Shown here piece after piece: positions 13,401-23,600 of a DNA stretch of 64,000 nucleotides. Positions within the stretch are counted from its first letter, which is position 1; each line of letters opens with the position of its first letter. Position numbers and translations under genes: made by a program. This stretch comes from Parelaphostrongylus tenuis (taxonomy: Eukaryota; Nematoda; Chromadorea; Rhabditida; Metastrongylidae), in the NCBI GenBank assembly GCA_019055375.1, contig JAHQIW010000118.1, forward strand, positions 62,001-126,000. Direction: 5' to 3'. The notes under the pieces were generated by a model. The model did no database searches and had not been told where the DNA came from. It saw only the letters and a program-made list of their open reading frames with translations.

Positions 13401-16400
13401 TTGATGAAGCGCGTCTTCTAACACTATGATTCACGTTGTGATCCATATCGAAAAAAAGGGAATGATGTCTCTCTGACATCTCCATGATGCCATCCATCAT
13501 TCATTACCTGAGATCGTCGCATCTTTTCTATGATTTTTCAAAAGGCCATTGATAGGGAGAATTTTTGCCATCGCCCGCTTATAAAAAGACAAGTTGATTA
13601 TAACACTGTCGCAGAGAATACAATCTTATCAGAGCTCAAAGACCAAAAATTGTCCCGTCTTTCACAAAAACTAGCTGCTTCGTGATTGCAGCACAGGGGA
13701 AAAATTTCGATAGGGAGTTTCGCCATCAGAATAAGGTAACGTGTTCAAAAGGGAACACTACTACTCCTTAGCAGTCCACAATTGCTGTGCCGTGGGTAAC
13801 GAAGTCGATTCTGGTACAAGATGGACATGCTCAGTTAATGAAGATTTCTATCAAATCTTCGTTCTAAGGATGAACATGTAACCTTTGTTCGAGGAATGTC
13901 AAGCAGAGGAGATGCTTAAAAGTCCCAACCAAGCGGGATATAGGATTGAACTGCTCAAAGATGGAGGAAAACCCGGTCTAAGAAAAACTATTAGTGCGAA
14001 GGCGCACAAATCGAAGTTGATGGTTCTTTGATTACAAAGAGCCCACTGTACATTATGATATGGAAGACCGAACAGAAAGCAGACCAGCAGTAACAGCATT
14101 AGAGCCATTTTCGAAGGAAACTACCGCGATGGAGATGAGTGTGTGAACAAACCATACATAGAAAGTACGTTAAGCACCACATTACTTGTTAAGACGGACC
14201 TGGACATCCAACTATGAGTGAAAAGCAGAACTCCAGCGCTACAAAATAGGAAAAGTTGACCACTGTTCGCAAACATGTGTAAAATCGGATGCTTATTATT
14301 GGATCGGTTCATAAGTTTTGGTACTAGGGTACTAAGCATCAAATTTATCAGTCAGGAATAATTGAAACTACATGATTTTGGTATCGTTCAACTGCGCATT
14401 TTCTTTCGAATATTTTGGTATACAGCCTGCCTATATTTACCTCAAGATAGAGCTGTCGTGTGAACAAATTTGCTTAATACTCATCCACGAATGGCGCGTA
14501 GGGGAAAATGCTCGCAAAGCGGCGCGCAAGATTGATGGAGCTTCTTGTGGACGACCCGAGCGCGATTGATCCTCCAAACTGTTCCCTCCAACTATGAGCT
14601 TCGCGAACCACTTCCTAGCCGTCCTTTCTGCAAACTTATCAAGCTTATCCTCGCCCAGGTTCCATTAATCTTGCGCGCCGCTTCAATAGGGTTTTTCCCT
14701 TCGAGCCACTTGCGCATGGGTAGCAAGCGAACTTGTTCCCAAGAAAACTTCATCTTAAAGCAAGTATAGGCAAGTTGTAAACCAAAACATTCACGAGAAA
14801 ATGCGTAATGAACAGCATTGAAACTATGCAATTTCAATTATTTTCGGTAAATAAACTTAATGTTCACTGCACTAATGCCAAAGCTTATGGAACGTCCTGA
14901 TATCTTAATTAACAAAGTTTACTGTTAGCTAAGATTCTGCTCCTTATACTCGAATAGAGGATGAAGCTCTTGGCTTGGATCCGTGAAGGATGCACCGTGC
15001 ATTTCATTATTTCATCAAACATCGTTTGAAATGATTGAACGCATTTCTGGACTTCACTATGACTTGCGGTGGCCTATCGATGTATCAAGTCAGTGCTGCG
15101 TCCTCCCAGACAACTATGGTACCAATTCGCTGAACCCGAGAGGAGGGAAAGCTTCATGAGCTAAGCTTCGAATCGAACTATCGAACACGTATGTTTGTCT
15201 TTAACCACTGTCGGCGTTTGGTTTAGAGGCTGGAATTCTCGAGCATGCAATAGTCATGCGTGTTATTATCGCTTGATATACGAATCGAATTCCTGTATAA
15301 AAACCTATCTTGTACATTGGAATGTTCTGTGACACTGCAAACCACTTCATTAAACCTTTACAAACGCTTCTTCATGTCTGTTCCCACGTACTTCAGCAAA
15401 GATCAATTGCATTAGCAAGCCTTTATAATATCGAAATTAACACTGTGACTACTCACATAGTCACCACTTATTAGAAGAATCTACTTCTTTAACTTATAAC
15501 ACGGCGACTATAGCACAATCGGTCTACTCGAATTCCCCTATAGTACCTTGCTTTTGTTTCCATGCCGCTAGGATTTGATCCATGGTTTGGTTCCGTTAAT
15601 CCAAAACAACCGACGAGTTCTCCACTTGCTAATCGTGGTATATATTTCTGCTTTTGTTCTTCAGTTCCTGAAGCGATATGTGGTTGGTGTTAGAAAATAT
15701 AGAACTAAATAACCCTTCAAGAAAGGCAGTTCATTGATCGGGCGACCTAATTCGCAAACGACACGCGAATTTCGTTATATAATTTGAGTTTTCTCCCTAG
15801 TAGAAACTTTAAGGCCTTTGCATGAGCCTGGTACTCCAAAATTTTCTGCAAGCCTATGTGCTTTTCATTAATATATCACTCTTTTCCATTAAATCGACTG
15901 TTTCTAAAACCTCGTAATAAACATTCAAAATAATTCCAAAAAAAGAAGAATGTTTTTAGCCTAAACGAGGTTGGTACGCCAGGGTCATACACCGGTGTTC
16001 CGGAGGCTCGTCCTCCTCGTCAGTGACCCCCACCCCACATTAAGCCCTGCATTGTAGCAAGGAGGGAGGCGTATGTGGTAAGTGGTGATGGTTTATTACG
16101 AGGTTTTAGAAACAGTCGATTTAATGGATTAATTTGGTCTACCAACCGAAACCATCGACTGATGGTGATGGACCAGTGTCATTGTACACTATGCCATCAT
16201 CACATACCACATGTGCCTCCCACCTTGCTACAATGCAGGGCTTAATGTGGGGCGGGGGTTACTGACGAGGAGGACGAGCCTCCGAAACACCGGTGTATGA
16301 CCCTGGCGTACCAACGTCGTTCCGGCTAAAAACATTCTTCTTTTTTTGGAATTATTTTGAATATAACTCTTTTATTTGAAAAAAAACTTTGAGTGTTAAG

Positions 16401-19261
16401 CAAAATCCTCTGCTCGCTCTCAATCTCTACAGAACCTTTTCAAAAGCACTCAAATATCAGAACTGTAGAAATCAAAGCCATTGAATGACTACCGACAGTT
16501 TGGTGAAAAGCCATCCACAAGCCTCAGCCAAGCAAACAACGCAAATCGAGTACAAATATGATTTTATTTCCGCTGCTACAACGCATTGAAAAGAGCTTTC
16601 TTGAAAATCAAACACATTTCTAGAAATGCTCAGATTTTCAACAGTTGGTAAAACTCTGAGAAAAATCTTTCCGGAACTTTTCCGTTATCCGCACCCTGTT
16701 TCGACCACTCAGGAACGCGTTTTCAAATTTTTCAAAGAATATTTTAGTAATCACTCGATAGCTTAGATCAAGAGAAGTTGAATGATGTGTTTTATTTTTG
16801 AAATAATTCTACTTTAGCGCTGAAACAGCCGAAACAAAATTATGTTTATTTTTCAAACATTTATCGCTGAACAAAGCTTTTCCTTGAGACTTTCAGCAAT
16901 CATTCGATAGCTTAAATCTCGTCGATTCCGATAAGATATCTGGTATTTTCAAAGGACTTCTTATTGCGCTGTAACAGCTAAAAGAAGACTGAGTTTTGCG
17001 AATAATTAAGACTATTTTCGTCATCCGCACCTTTTTTCAACCATTCTAGAAAAAAGGAACTTTCGCTTTTATGAGTTTTGACAAACATCAAATGGCTCAA
17101 ATCTCATGAAATTTCATGGTTGATTTCGCTTTCAAAATGGCTTGTTATTGCAAAGTAACAGCAAGGATGAAATTATGTCTCTCATTCAAATATTTCTCGT
17201 TGAACAAAACCTTTCCTCTAGAGTTTCGGTAATCATTCGATAGCTCAAATATCGTCGGCCGCAATAATGTATTTCAGTGCTCGAAAGGACTTTAACTGTG
17301 CTGTAGCAGCCAAAAGAATGTTAAGTTTTGCGCAGCCCAACACTGACACCAAACCACCGTGCTTTGGCGGAATGTGGACAAGGATTTAGTAATATGGCGC
17401 TATACCACCACACTTTTTCCAATACCAGATTTGCAAAACCCAATCGTTTTTTCGATTGTTACAGTGTCACTAGAAAGTCTTTTTCAAAAACTAAATACAT
17501 CATCAAAATCGGAGAGATTTAAGCTATTGAATGGTATGAATATTCAAAGGAAAAGCTCTGATCAGCGAGGAATGTTTCAATGGAAGACATAATTTCATTT
17601 TGATGTTACAGCGCAATAATAAAGTCATTTTTTAGACATGCAAATTCCATCGATTCAAACTATCGGATGACTACTCAGACTTTGAAATAACCAAAAAATA
17701 CTTTTTTTGCAGAGGTCGAAACAGGGTACGGACAAGGAAAGAACCATCTTTTCCTGCAAGAAAGGCCTTCAGAAAATCATGTATCTTTCTCAAAATACGC
17801 CGTCCCAACGGGTCACGCAAAAGTGATCAGATAAAAGAAATTTTGGAATTATCCTAATCATAGAATTTTCACAAACAATAGCAATAGGAACTAAGGGGTT
17901 ATTTGTGTCCAAGTTTATATATATACATAAATGATGAAGGGTAGAGCTTTCAGGGTTGGTCATTCCTGAGGGACGCGCCATACATCCAACATTCTCTTGC
18001 ACCTTTTGAGGTGACTGAAGGTACAGGGAGGATGACGAGGAGAGGAAGAGAGAGGAGGAGGAGGAAGGGGAGGGGTGGGATGGAAGGTTTGATGAGCCTT
18101 GAGCGCGGGATCGAACCGTCGATCACGTCCGTGTCGCAGAGCACCTTTAAGCACTGCGCCATGCGCGATCCATTTATGTTTCTCATAAAACAATCCTTTG
18201 ATACACATCTAACATATATAATGACTAGCTGGGTATATCAACGTACCAGCTGAGTATTTTTATCTCACGAGCAACTCTGCTATTAAAATGTCCTTCCCGT
18301 ATGAACTCACGGCTCCGTAGGACGAGGGATCGAACCAAAGACCCCATGCACTTAGTATATTTACGAAGACATAAGCACATGTGGCGCAGTGGTCAGAGGT
18401 GAGCTACGATAAACAGGTGGTGGATGGTTAAGTCCTGCGCCTCTCAGCTCACCAAGCCTTCCAGCCTTTGGTGAAATGGTGCCCAGGGGGCTAGCATTAC
18501 TGACTTTGTACTTCCTTAGGCCGTGAGTCAATGCAAGGGCCAAATTTGCATCCAGCAACCTTTAACGATTCTAGATAGGGTCAAATGCATGCCGGAACCC
18601 ATGAAGATTGATCATGTAGGGAGCTTCAGCCCCTTTTACATGTACATATCATAGGTAATAGAGAAGTTGATAACTTTCTGCGATCATAATTTCCATATAG
18701 TCTCTCAATAAACCCACCATAATTATAGATTGGCCCAATGACCAAACTAGTTTGAACGCTCATCGTCGACCTATAACCTGAGTCTACCCGTTCAACTTCA
18801 CGTGCTATGAGACCGTAGCCAACTGTAGTTGTTCCTGCACATCCATATCCCTGAAGCACTGCGTTCCGAATACGTCTAAAGTGAAAAGCGACATGGAAAA
18901 GCTAAAGGAAAAAAAGGTACGGAAACCATAGATTTCTTCAAAGTGGGACCTGATATGGAGCGCCAAGAAGTCCCATTTTACCCATTTCAGGGATCAAAGT
19001 AGGATCATATACTGAAAAACCAATTGAAATATGATATTCCAGATAGATATTGCTGACAAATACATACATTCTCCCTATAAGCCTTAGTAATTCGTGGTAA
19101 AAGTTTCTCTTGACAATATGTACGAGCTGATTCCATCAGATCTCTTTCATCCTAAAGTTATAAGAAGAAATGTAGCACAAGGAGTTTGAAATTTCGTGGG
19201 CAACTAACCTCAGTAAGTTGCGACGAAATATCGAATGGATCCCGGAAATTGAACGAACTAT
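7421..19261 (-). CDS. gcdh: Glutaryl-CoA dehydrogenase, mitochondrial (5' exon not found)
   Basis: Eleven exons join in phase: 19209-19261, 19064-19151, 18950-19011, 18718-18850, 15547-15667, 12189-12309, 10812-10946, 10598-10716, 8623-8737, 8383-8554 and 7421-7485. They give about 394 residues of an acyl-CoA dehydrogenase. The enzyme oxidises and decarboxylates glutaryl-CoA to crotonyl-CoA in lysine and tryptophan breakdown, with FAD, in the mitochondrial matrix. Diagnostic segments are KGYGCAG-like [22 protein letters not shown] with the family's active-site arginine, [38 protein letters not shown] and [20 protein letters not shown], whose glutamate is the catalytic base. The human enzyme has 438 residues, so only the targeting peptide and a few residues are missing. 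Introns of 3.0-3.2 kb are filled with mobile elements. It lies behind dnj-13 on the same strand. Confidence 0.97.
7711..8266 (-). mobile_element. Short mariner-type element with transposase N-terminal remnant
   Basis: Terminal inverted repeats TTGAGCAAAAAGTT (7711-7724) and its complement (8253-8266) bound a 556-bp element. Inside, on the minus strand, frames at 7801-8085 read [25 protein letters not shown] and then a second helix-turn-helix with [14 protein letters not shown], both typical of mariner DNA-binding domains (given here in parts). The catalytic domain is deleted. It lies in the last intron of the glutaryl-CoA dehydrogenase gene. Confidence 0.75.
9330..10280 (+). pseudogene. Decayed mariner transposase, catalytic domain
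   Basis: Read through many stops and shifts, the plus strand gives [13 protein letters not shown], then [20 protein letters not shown], then [12 protein letters not shown], then [20 protein letters not shown], then [11 protein letters not shown]. This is the order of a mariner transposase (region around the first D, the second-D region DNARPH, and the C-terminal part). It lies antisense in the 1.86-kb glutaryl-CoA dehydrogenase intron 8738-10597. It is a different lineage from the short mariner at 7.7 kb. Confidence 0.8.
10947..12188. other. Glutaryl-CoA dehydrogenase intron with a short direct repeat
   Basis: No coding region is recognised. At 11521-11580 a sequence of about 30 bp with core AGAGTTGTATGAGAGACTTG is present twice in tandem. 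Confidence 0.4.
12310..14307. other. Glutaryl-CoA dehydrogenase intron, 3' part, no gene seen
   Basis: This is the part of the 3.2-kb intron before the palindromic mariner. Open frames are short and in no consistent phase. A purine-rich run lies at 13010-13035. Confidence 0.4.
14308..14892. mobile_element. Double-headed palindromic mariner derivative (copy 1)
   Basis: Both ends carry TTCATAAGTTTTGG-like terminal repeats, and the two halves are inverted copies of each other for nearly 290 bp. Each half encodes, pointing inward, the start of a mariner-like transposase: [18 protein letters not shown] on plus and [18 protein letters not shown] on minus. The element is therefore two N-terminal halves joined head to head. 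A sister copy is at 29095-29662. Confidence 0.75.
14950..15195 (-). mobile_element. SINE family A, minus strand, diverged
   Basis: It matches the family A body in reverse: AAGCTCTTGGCTTGG, then CTTGCGGTGGCC, then AGTCAGTGCTGC, then TCCCAGACAA, then GGTACCAAT. The tRNA-like head is worn. It lies in a glutaryl-CoA dehydrogenase intron. Confidence 0.7.
15885..16362. repeat. Nested palindrome with A-B-A'-loop-B' order
   Basis: Segment A (15885-15922, 38 nt) is perfectly inverted at 16091-16128. Segment B (15923-16090, 168 nt) is inverted at 16195-16362 with few mismatches. A relative of segment B and its inverse lies at 30.36-30.67 kb. It sits in a glutaryl-CoA dehydrogenase intron and looks like a foldback transposon altered by template switching. 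Confidence 0.85.
16370..17780. repeat. Palindromic array of the TTCGATAGCTCAAATCTCG repeat class
   Basis: Units with CATTCGATAGCTCAAAT and GCGCTGTAACAG-like cores recur every 150-250 bp. Outer parts are inverted: CGCACCCTGTTTCGACC at 16690 against GGTCGAAACAGGGTACGG at 17715. It is related to the palindromes at 19.5, 20.8 and 24.5 kb. Confidence 0.6.
18005..18185 (-). mobile_element. SINE family A head only, next to a GGA-rich tract
   Basis: The segment 18088-18180 is the reverse of the tRNA-like head (TGCGCCATGCGCG for box A, GGGATCGAACCGTC for box B). It is preceded by a purine-rich run at 18010-18080. The SINE body is absent. Confidence 0.65.
18368..18560 (+). mobile_element. SINE family A, plus strand, diverged head and partial body
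   Basis: The head reads AGCACATGTGGCGCAGTGG and is followed by CTCACCAAGCCTTCCAGCC. The 3' body is too divergent to follow. Confidence 0.65.
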
Positions 19262-19320
19262 CTGAAATACCTATAGGCCGACTCACGTAAACTCATAAGG
19301 TTAACGCATAGGTCAAATTG

Positions 19321-19445
19321 TATTCAGGAGTATTGAGTGGTATGCAAAACACTCGACAGCAGGCGGGATTTGAACCCACACTTTACCCATACCAGGGACG
19401 CGTGCTACCACTCCACCACCGATGTCACCGCTCGGCTACCACTCT
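19321..19445 (-). mobile_element. SINE family B, minus strand
   Basis: The minus strand reads as a tRNA-like head with box A near GTGGTAGCACGCG and box B GGTTCAAATCCCGCC, followed by TTTTGCATACCACTCAATA. It lies just upstream of the first detected glutaryl-CoA dehydrogenase exon. Confidence 0.7.
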
Positions 19446-19548
19446 TTCTTCGATATGGCCTATCATAGCTATCATCAAGATTTTAACTGGTTTTGCGAGA
19501 TTGGGGTTCCCTTCCCATTAGGCGGCATAGAATGGAGAGACACAGCTT

Positions 19549-20415
19549 TAGTTGGACAGGAAATTTTCATAAGAGTACTTTACCATCATTCAAAAGCTTA
19601 GATCTTGGAGCAGTGCTATATGTGTTCGTTTTCTAGAAAGACCTTTTAATGGCGCTGAAGCATTCAAAATAAAGTCTGTTTCACACTCATCGCACGCTTC
19701 TACCATTCTCGCTTAGATTTCGCTGGACAAAACTATTTCTTTAACTCTGACTAGGAGGCGTTCGATAGCTCAAATCTCGAAGAATTCGAAAATGTCTTTG
19801 CTTTTTAGAAAAGCATTTTCAACAACGCTGTAGAGAGAAAAATTTTGTGTCCCACACACGTAATTCTCACAGGACAGAGCTTCTGTTACGTAGCCATTCG
19901 ATGCGTCAGTTTCGACGTTTCCAACGCAGTGCTTATTTTCTGGGAAAATAGTCTCATTTGAGTGAAGCAGGAAGATAAAACTGAGTCCCATGAACGACGC
20001 ACATTTGCTTGTCGGTTAGTATGTGTACGTGGTCGTAGATCAATACGCGAACAATCGATCGCGCTGGCGCAACTCACAGATGTGGTGCGATTTTTGTCAT
20101 TGAATTTAGTACTTTTCTCCGCTCTGGACGAAAACTCCAGATAAAACGTATGATTCTGATACTTAAGATTTCCTCTACACGCTTATATGCTTTTCGTGCT
20201 TCCAGCAGATTATACGCGTGATAGAAATGAAAACGCGTGGCGGGTGTAAAACATGATTTCACTTTGAATGCTATAGCGCTATAAAATGTCTTTTTCAAAA
20301 AACAAGGACATAGCGCAGGACCCGCAGATTCAAGCTTTCAAATGGTTACTAACATTCTTATGAAAGTTTTCATCCAGCGAGCAATCGTCATTCTTCAGTC
20401 TGTGCCGTCTAACGG
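19549..20415. repeat. Palindromic element, 830-bp family, copy 1
   Basis: The outer arm (CATTCAAAAGCTTAGATCT, ..., GCGCTGAAGCATTCAAAATA) is inverted at the far end (..., AAGCTTTCAAATGGTTACTA). The inside repeats the GCTGGACAAAACT...TTCGATAGCTCAAATCTCG motif. It has no coding capacity and no recognised transposase. Confidence 0.65.
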
Positions 20416-20454
20416 AAAACAACCGGGATAGGACATATCGAAGACAGAGTGGTA

Positions 20455-20565
20455 GGCCGAGCAGTGGCATCTGTAGTCTAGTGGTAGCACGGGTCACCGG
20501 TATGGGTGAAACATCGGTTCAATTTCCTCCTGATGCAAAAGTTTTGCATACCACTCAGTAATCGT
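20455..20565 (+). mobile_element. SINE family B, plus strand
   Basis: GTAGTCTAGTGGTAGCACGG is box A and CGGTTCAATTTCC is a worn box B. The tail is TTTTGCATACCACTCAGTAA. It sits between two copies of the palindromic family. Confidence 0.7.
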
Positions 20566-20816
20566 AGATGCATACTTATAGCGACATATCACTGCTAAAA
20601 AACAGTAAAAGCAATTATTCACCTAGGTCAAACTGTAATGTATTTATGTCAACTCATGAGCGCAAACTCATTTTGGAAGCAAACCCTTTCGCGGACCGTG
20701 GATCCACCTGCTCTGCATCTCTAACCCTCAGAGTGGGAACGCATTGGGAGTATTGTTGCATTATTTCAATTGTATTATTGGGTACTTTCTAACTAAGAGG
20801 GAACAAATGAAAAAGC

Positions 20817-21644
20817 GATCTCATTCGCTGGAGAGGACATTTCATAGGAATGTTAGTAACCATTCGAAGGCTGAGACCTGAGGCTACAGCCACACGTCGC
20901 CGGCTTTTTGAAACACCCTTTTATAACGCTGTAACATTCAAAATAAAATCTTGTTCCAAAAAACCATGTTTGTTTCTCTTATCTCGCTTATAATTGCTGG
21001 ACAAAACTCCGTCCTTAGAGTGCTAGTACTCGAACTATAGCGCAAACTTCAAACAACTCAGAAATGCGTTTGATTTTCAGAAAGCTCTTCGATATTTTGA
21101 TCTCCTCTAGTCTTTTGATTTGTGCTTCAGGCCTCGCCGGACAGAGCTCTTTCTTTAGACTATTAGTATTCTGATGGTGTAAGTTTCCTGGTTCCAGCGA
21201 TGTGCCTATTTCCTGGAAATACTCTTTAGCAGAGAAAATACGATCGAGTTTTGTATTTTTGGCAGCGCTGTTTATCGGCTATTCGACAAGGCGAAGGCCA
21301 TGCCAGGGGCGTGGCAGGGGCGGGGCGAGGAAGGACCATCGATATAATATTATTCACTTAGAAATTTTTCCCCCACTTTGAACGAAACTGCAGATAAGAC
21401 GCCTTACTACGATATCATGAAAATTTCTCTACACATTGATGTATTTTTCAGTTTCCAGCGAAAAATACGCGCGATAAAAATGAAGGCGAAAGGCGAGTGT
21501 GTCACGTAAATTTTGATCTGGGTGCTAAAGCGTTATAAAGGGATGTTTTGAGAAATCGGAGACGTGGGGTTGTAGCCTCACAGTCTCAGCTTTCGAATGG
21601 TTACTAACACTCCTATGGAAATTTCCTCTCCAGCGAATGAGATC
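20817..21644. repeat. Palindromic element, 830-bp family, copy 2 (best preserved)
   Basis: The left end GATCTCATTCGCTGGAGAGG is inverted at the right end (CCTCTCCAGCGAATGAGATC). Complementarity runs inward for about 180 bp, through the AACCATTCGAAGGCTGAGAC and TTATAACGCTGTAACATTC motifs. It is non-coding. Confidence 0.75.
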
Positions 21645-21749
21645 AGTTTTCTCTTCGTTCTTTGCTAATCGGGAAGGAACCTAGCATTGTTGCTACTTTC
21701 CTACTTATAACAACATGATACATTTACATTTAAGCTTTTGAAGATTAAG

Positions 21750-22020
21750 CTCTCGGCGTTAATCAATCCCTGAGGGATTCATCTTCAATTTATAACTACG
21801 TTTGAGGTGGTTGAATGCATATCTGGCCTTTACAATGACTCGCGGTGGCCTCCCGCTGAACCGAGTCAGTGCTGCTCATCCTTCTGAACAAGTCTGAGAC
21901 AGTCCTGGTACCAATTTACCGACCCAGGAGGGATGGATGGCTTGGTGACTCAAGAGCGCGCGATCGAACCATTGACCTCGTGCGCGACACAGGGCACCTC
22001 TGCGCCACATGCGCTCTACA
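21750..22020 (-). mobile_element. SINE family A, minus strand, joined to an RTE 3' end
   Basis: In minus orientation the head GAGCGCATGTGGCGCAG directly follows the LINE sequence at 22021-22235, and the body ends at GCCGAGAGCTTAATC. No flanking duplication is visible. Confidence 0.8.
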
Positions 22021-22235
22021 TATAACATCACCTGTATCACCTGTCGTCCCGTTGATCGTCGAGTGACTCGAGCGGGTACCAGCAACACTTCCACTCTTCC
22101 CTATCACGTGCAAGAGTAGCCCAGTGGGTCCTCCTCGCTCTAGGGATTCGCTGACATCATATCTTTCTTCTACAGCTTTCGTGAAAATCGGCCAACGGTA
22201 GGTGGTCTTCCTGTAGAGCGCTTGATGTCCCGATT
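22021..22235 (-). pseudogene. RTE-type LINE, C-terminal fragment of the reverse transcriptase ORF
   Basis: On the minus strand a frame includes FTKAVEERYDVSESLERG followed by a shifted ARDREK-like end and the 3' sequence GACGACAGGTGATACAGG. It matches the copy at 32.93-33.24 kb. It is 5'-truncated and non-functional. Confidence 0.75.
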
Positions 22236-22239
22236 GATG

Positions 22240-23600
22240 TGTACAATAATACATCCAATGCGTTCCCACGGTGGGGTTAAAGATGCCCACGGGGTGATCC
22301 ACGCTCCCGAAAGGTTGATCATGGAGATTTAGAGAAGTTGAATAACACTGTGAAGCAAATCTTTGAACGATCATATTACGCGAACTACGTACTTCGTATA
22401 GCTGCCGTTGTTCCAGAAAGCGCTTTCCTAAGGAATTTCGTGTTTATGGTTGACAGCATTCTGGAATACAAGATATTGGTAACAATGAGAATCAATTTTG
22501 TTGAAATCGCACGATTAAAATTATCCCACGAGAATCACATACGACAAAATTATGACGTCATATAACATAAAGAAGTTTCTGAGTCCCAAGAATCCAGAAA
22601 TGCTGTACAACTAAGCCATGGAAAAACTGACATCCCAAAACACCTTGCTTTCGTTGCAACTCAGCATCCTTACTTCCAAAACTCCTCGCTCTCCCCCCGC
22701 CACCAATGCATCTAATTGGTGAGATCATCAAGCCATGTAAAAAAACAAACACTTAGTCACTTTATTCCCACGCGCTCTACGCCCATAACCCCGAGTCTAT
22801 GTGGAAACCACCTGATCACTTGGAATTGTGACCATTTCAGGGCTAATTGAAGCGCTCCTACCTTGAACTGCTAACAAAACCCCAAGATTCATGCCCTACA
22901 TCCCCACAAGATATCGCCCTGATGTCCTGAATTTCACAACGAGAGTCTTCTATGTGGATATCACGCTGATCAAACAAGGGACATGTCACTCAGCAAAACT
23001 CCACAATGCCACGAACTGCTGTTAGCGTCCCTCACCCCGTCCCCTCCCTTGAATTACGCATTTTTGGAAGCCAAATCTTAACTTTTCCTTTTGAACTGTT
23101 TCGATGCCAAGATAGTACGGCTGCTAACTTGCTCATAATCACGAACACTTCGTCCGAGAAATGATTTATGGTTTCCAAACTTTCGACCTCAACAATGACT
23201 AGCCAAATAAACTGATAGGTATGCACCTCGAGACAGAATTACAGAGTAAAATCACATCATGCTCCAAATCTCACAAGTCTAAACAATCAAAACTTACATG
23301 AAATCTTCTAAGACAGATAGTGGTGGTGAGGATGAATATATTACATGGCAGGAAAGATAGCATGTGCCTAAGAAGTACACCTATACCCGCAACATGAGAT
23401 GCAAAGATATTCTCCAATGAACAAGTAGAATTACCGACTGCTCTAAGCATTCATGTGTACGGGCGGTAGAGCTGTATCGGATAAAGTCAGCCAGATTGAC
23501 AAGCAAAAAAAAAAAATTTTGGTGCTGTGAAGAATTAAACTATTGGGCGTCAGGAGGAGGACTCTAGAGAAACCAAATATCATATTCAGAAAACACGTGA
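22240..23600. other. Region between dnj-13 and the glutaryl-CoA dehydrogenase gene, no exon assigned
   Basis: This would hold the dnj-13 3' UTR and possibly the missing first exon of glutaryl-CoA dehydrogenase, but I cannot point to either with confidence. The nearest minus-strand AATAAA is at 22761-22766. A CTCTCCCCCCGCC-type C-rich tract is near 22690. Confidence 0.35.

Noticed and set aside
21916..22374. A 152-codon minus-strand open frame
   Set aside because: It crosses from an RTE fragment into a SINE head and is chimeric repeat sequence.
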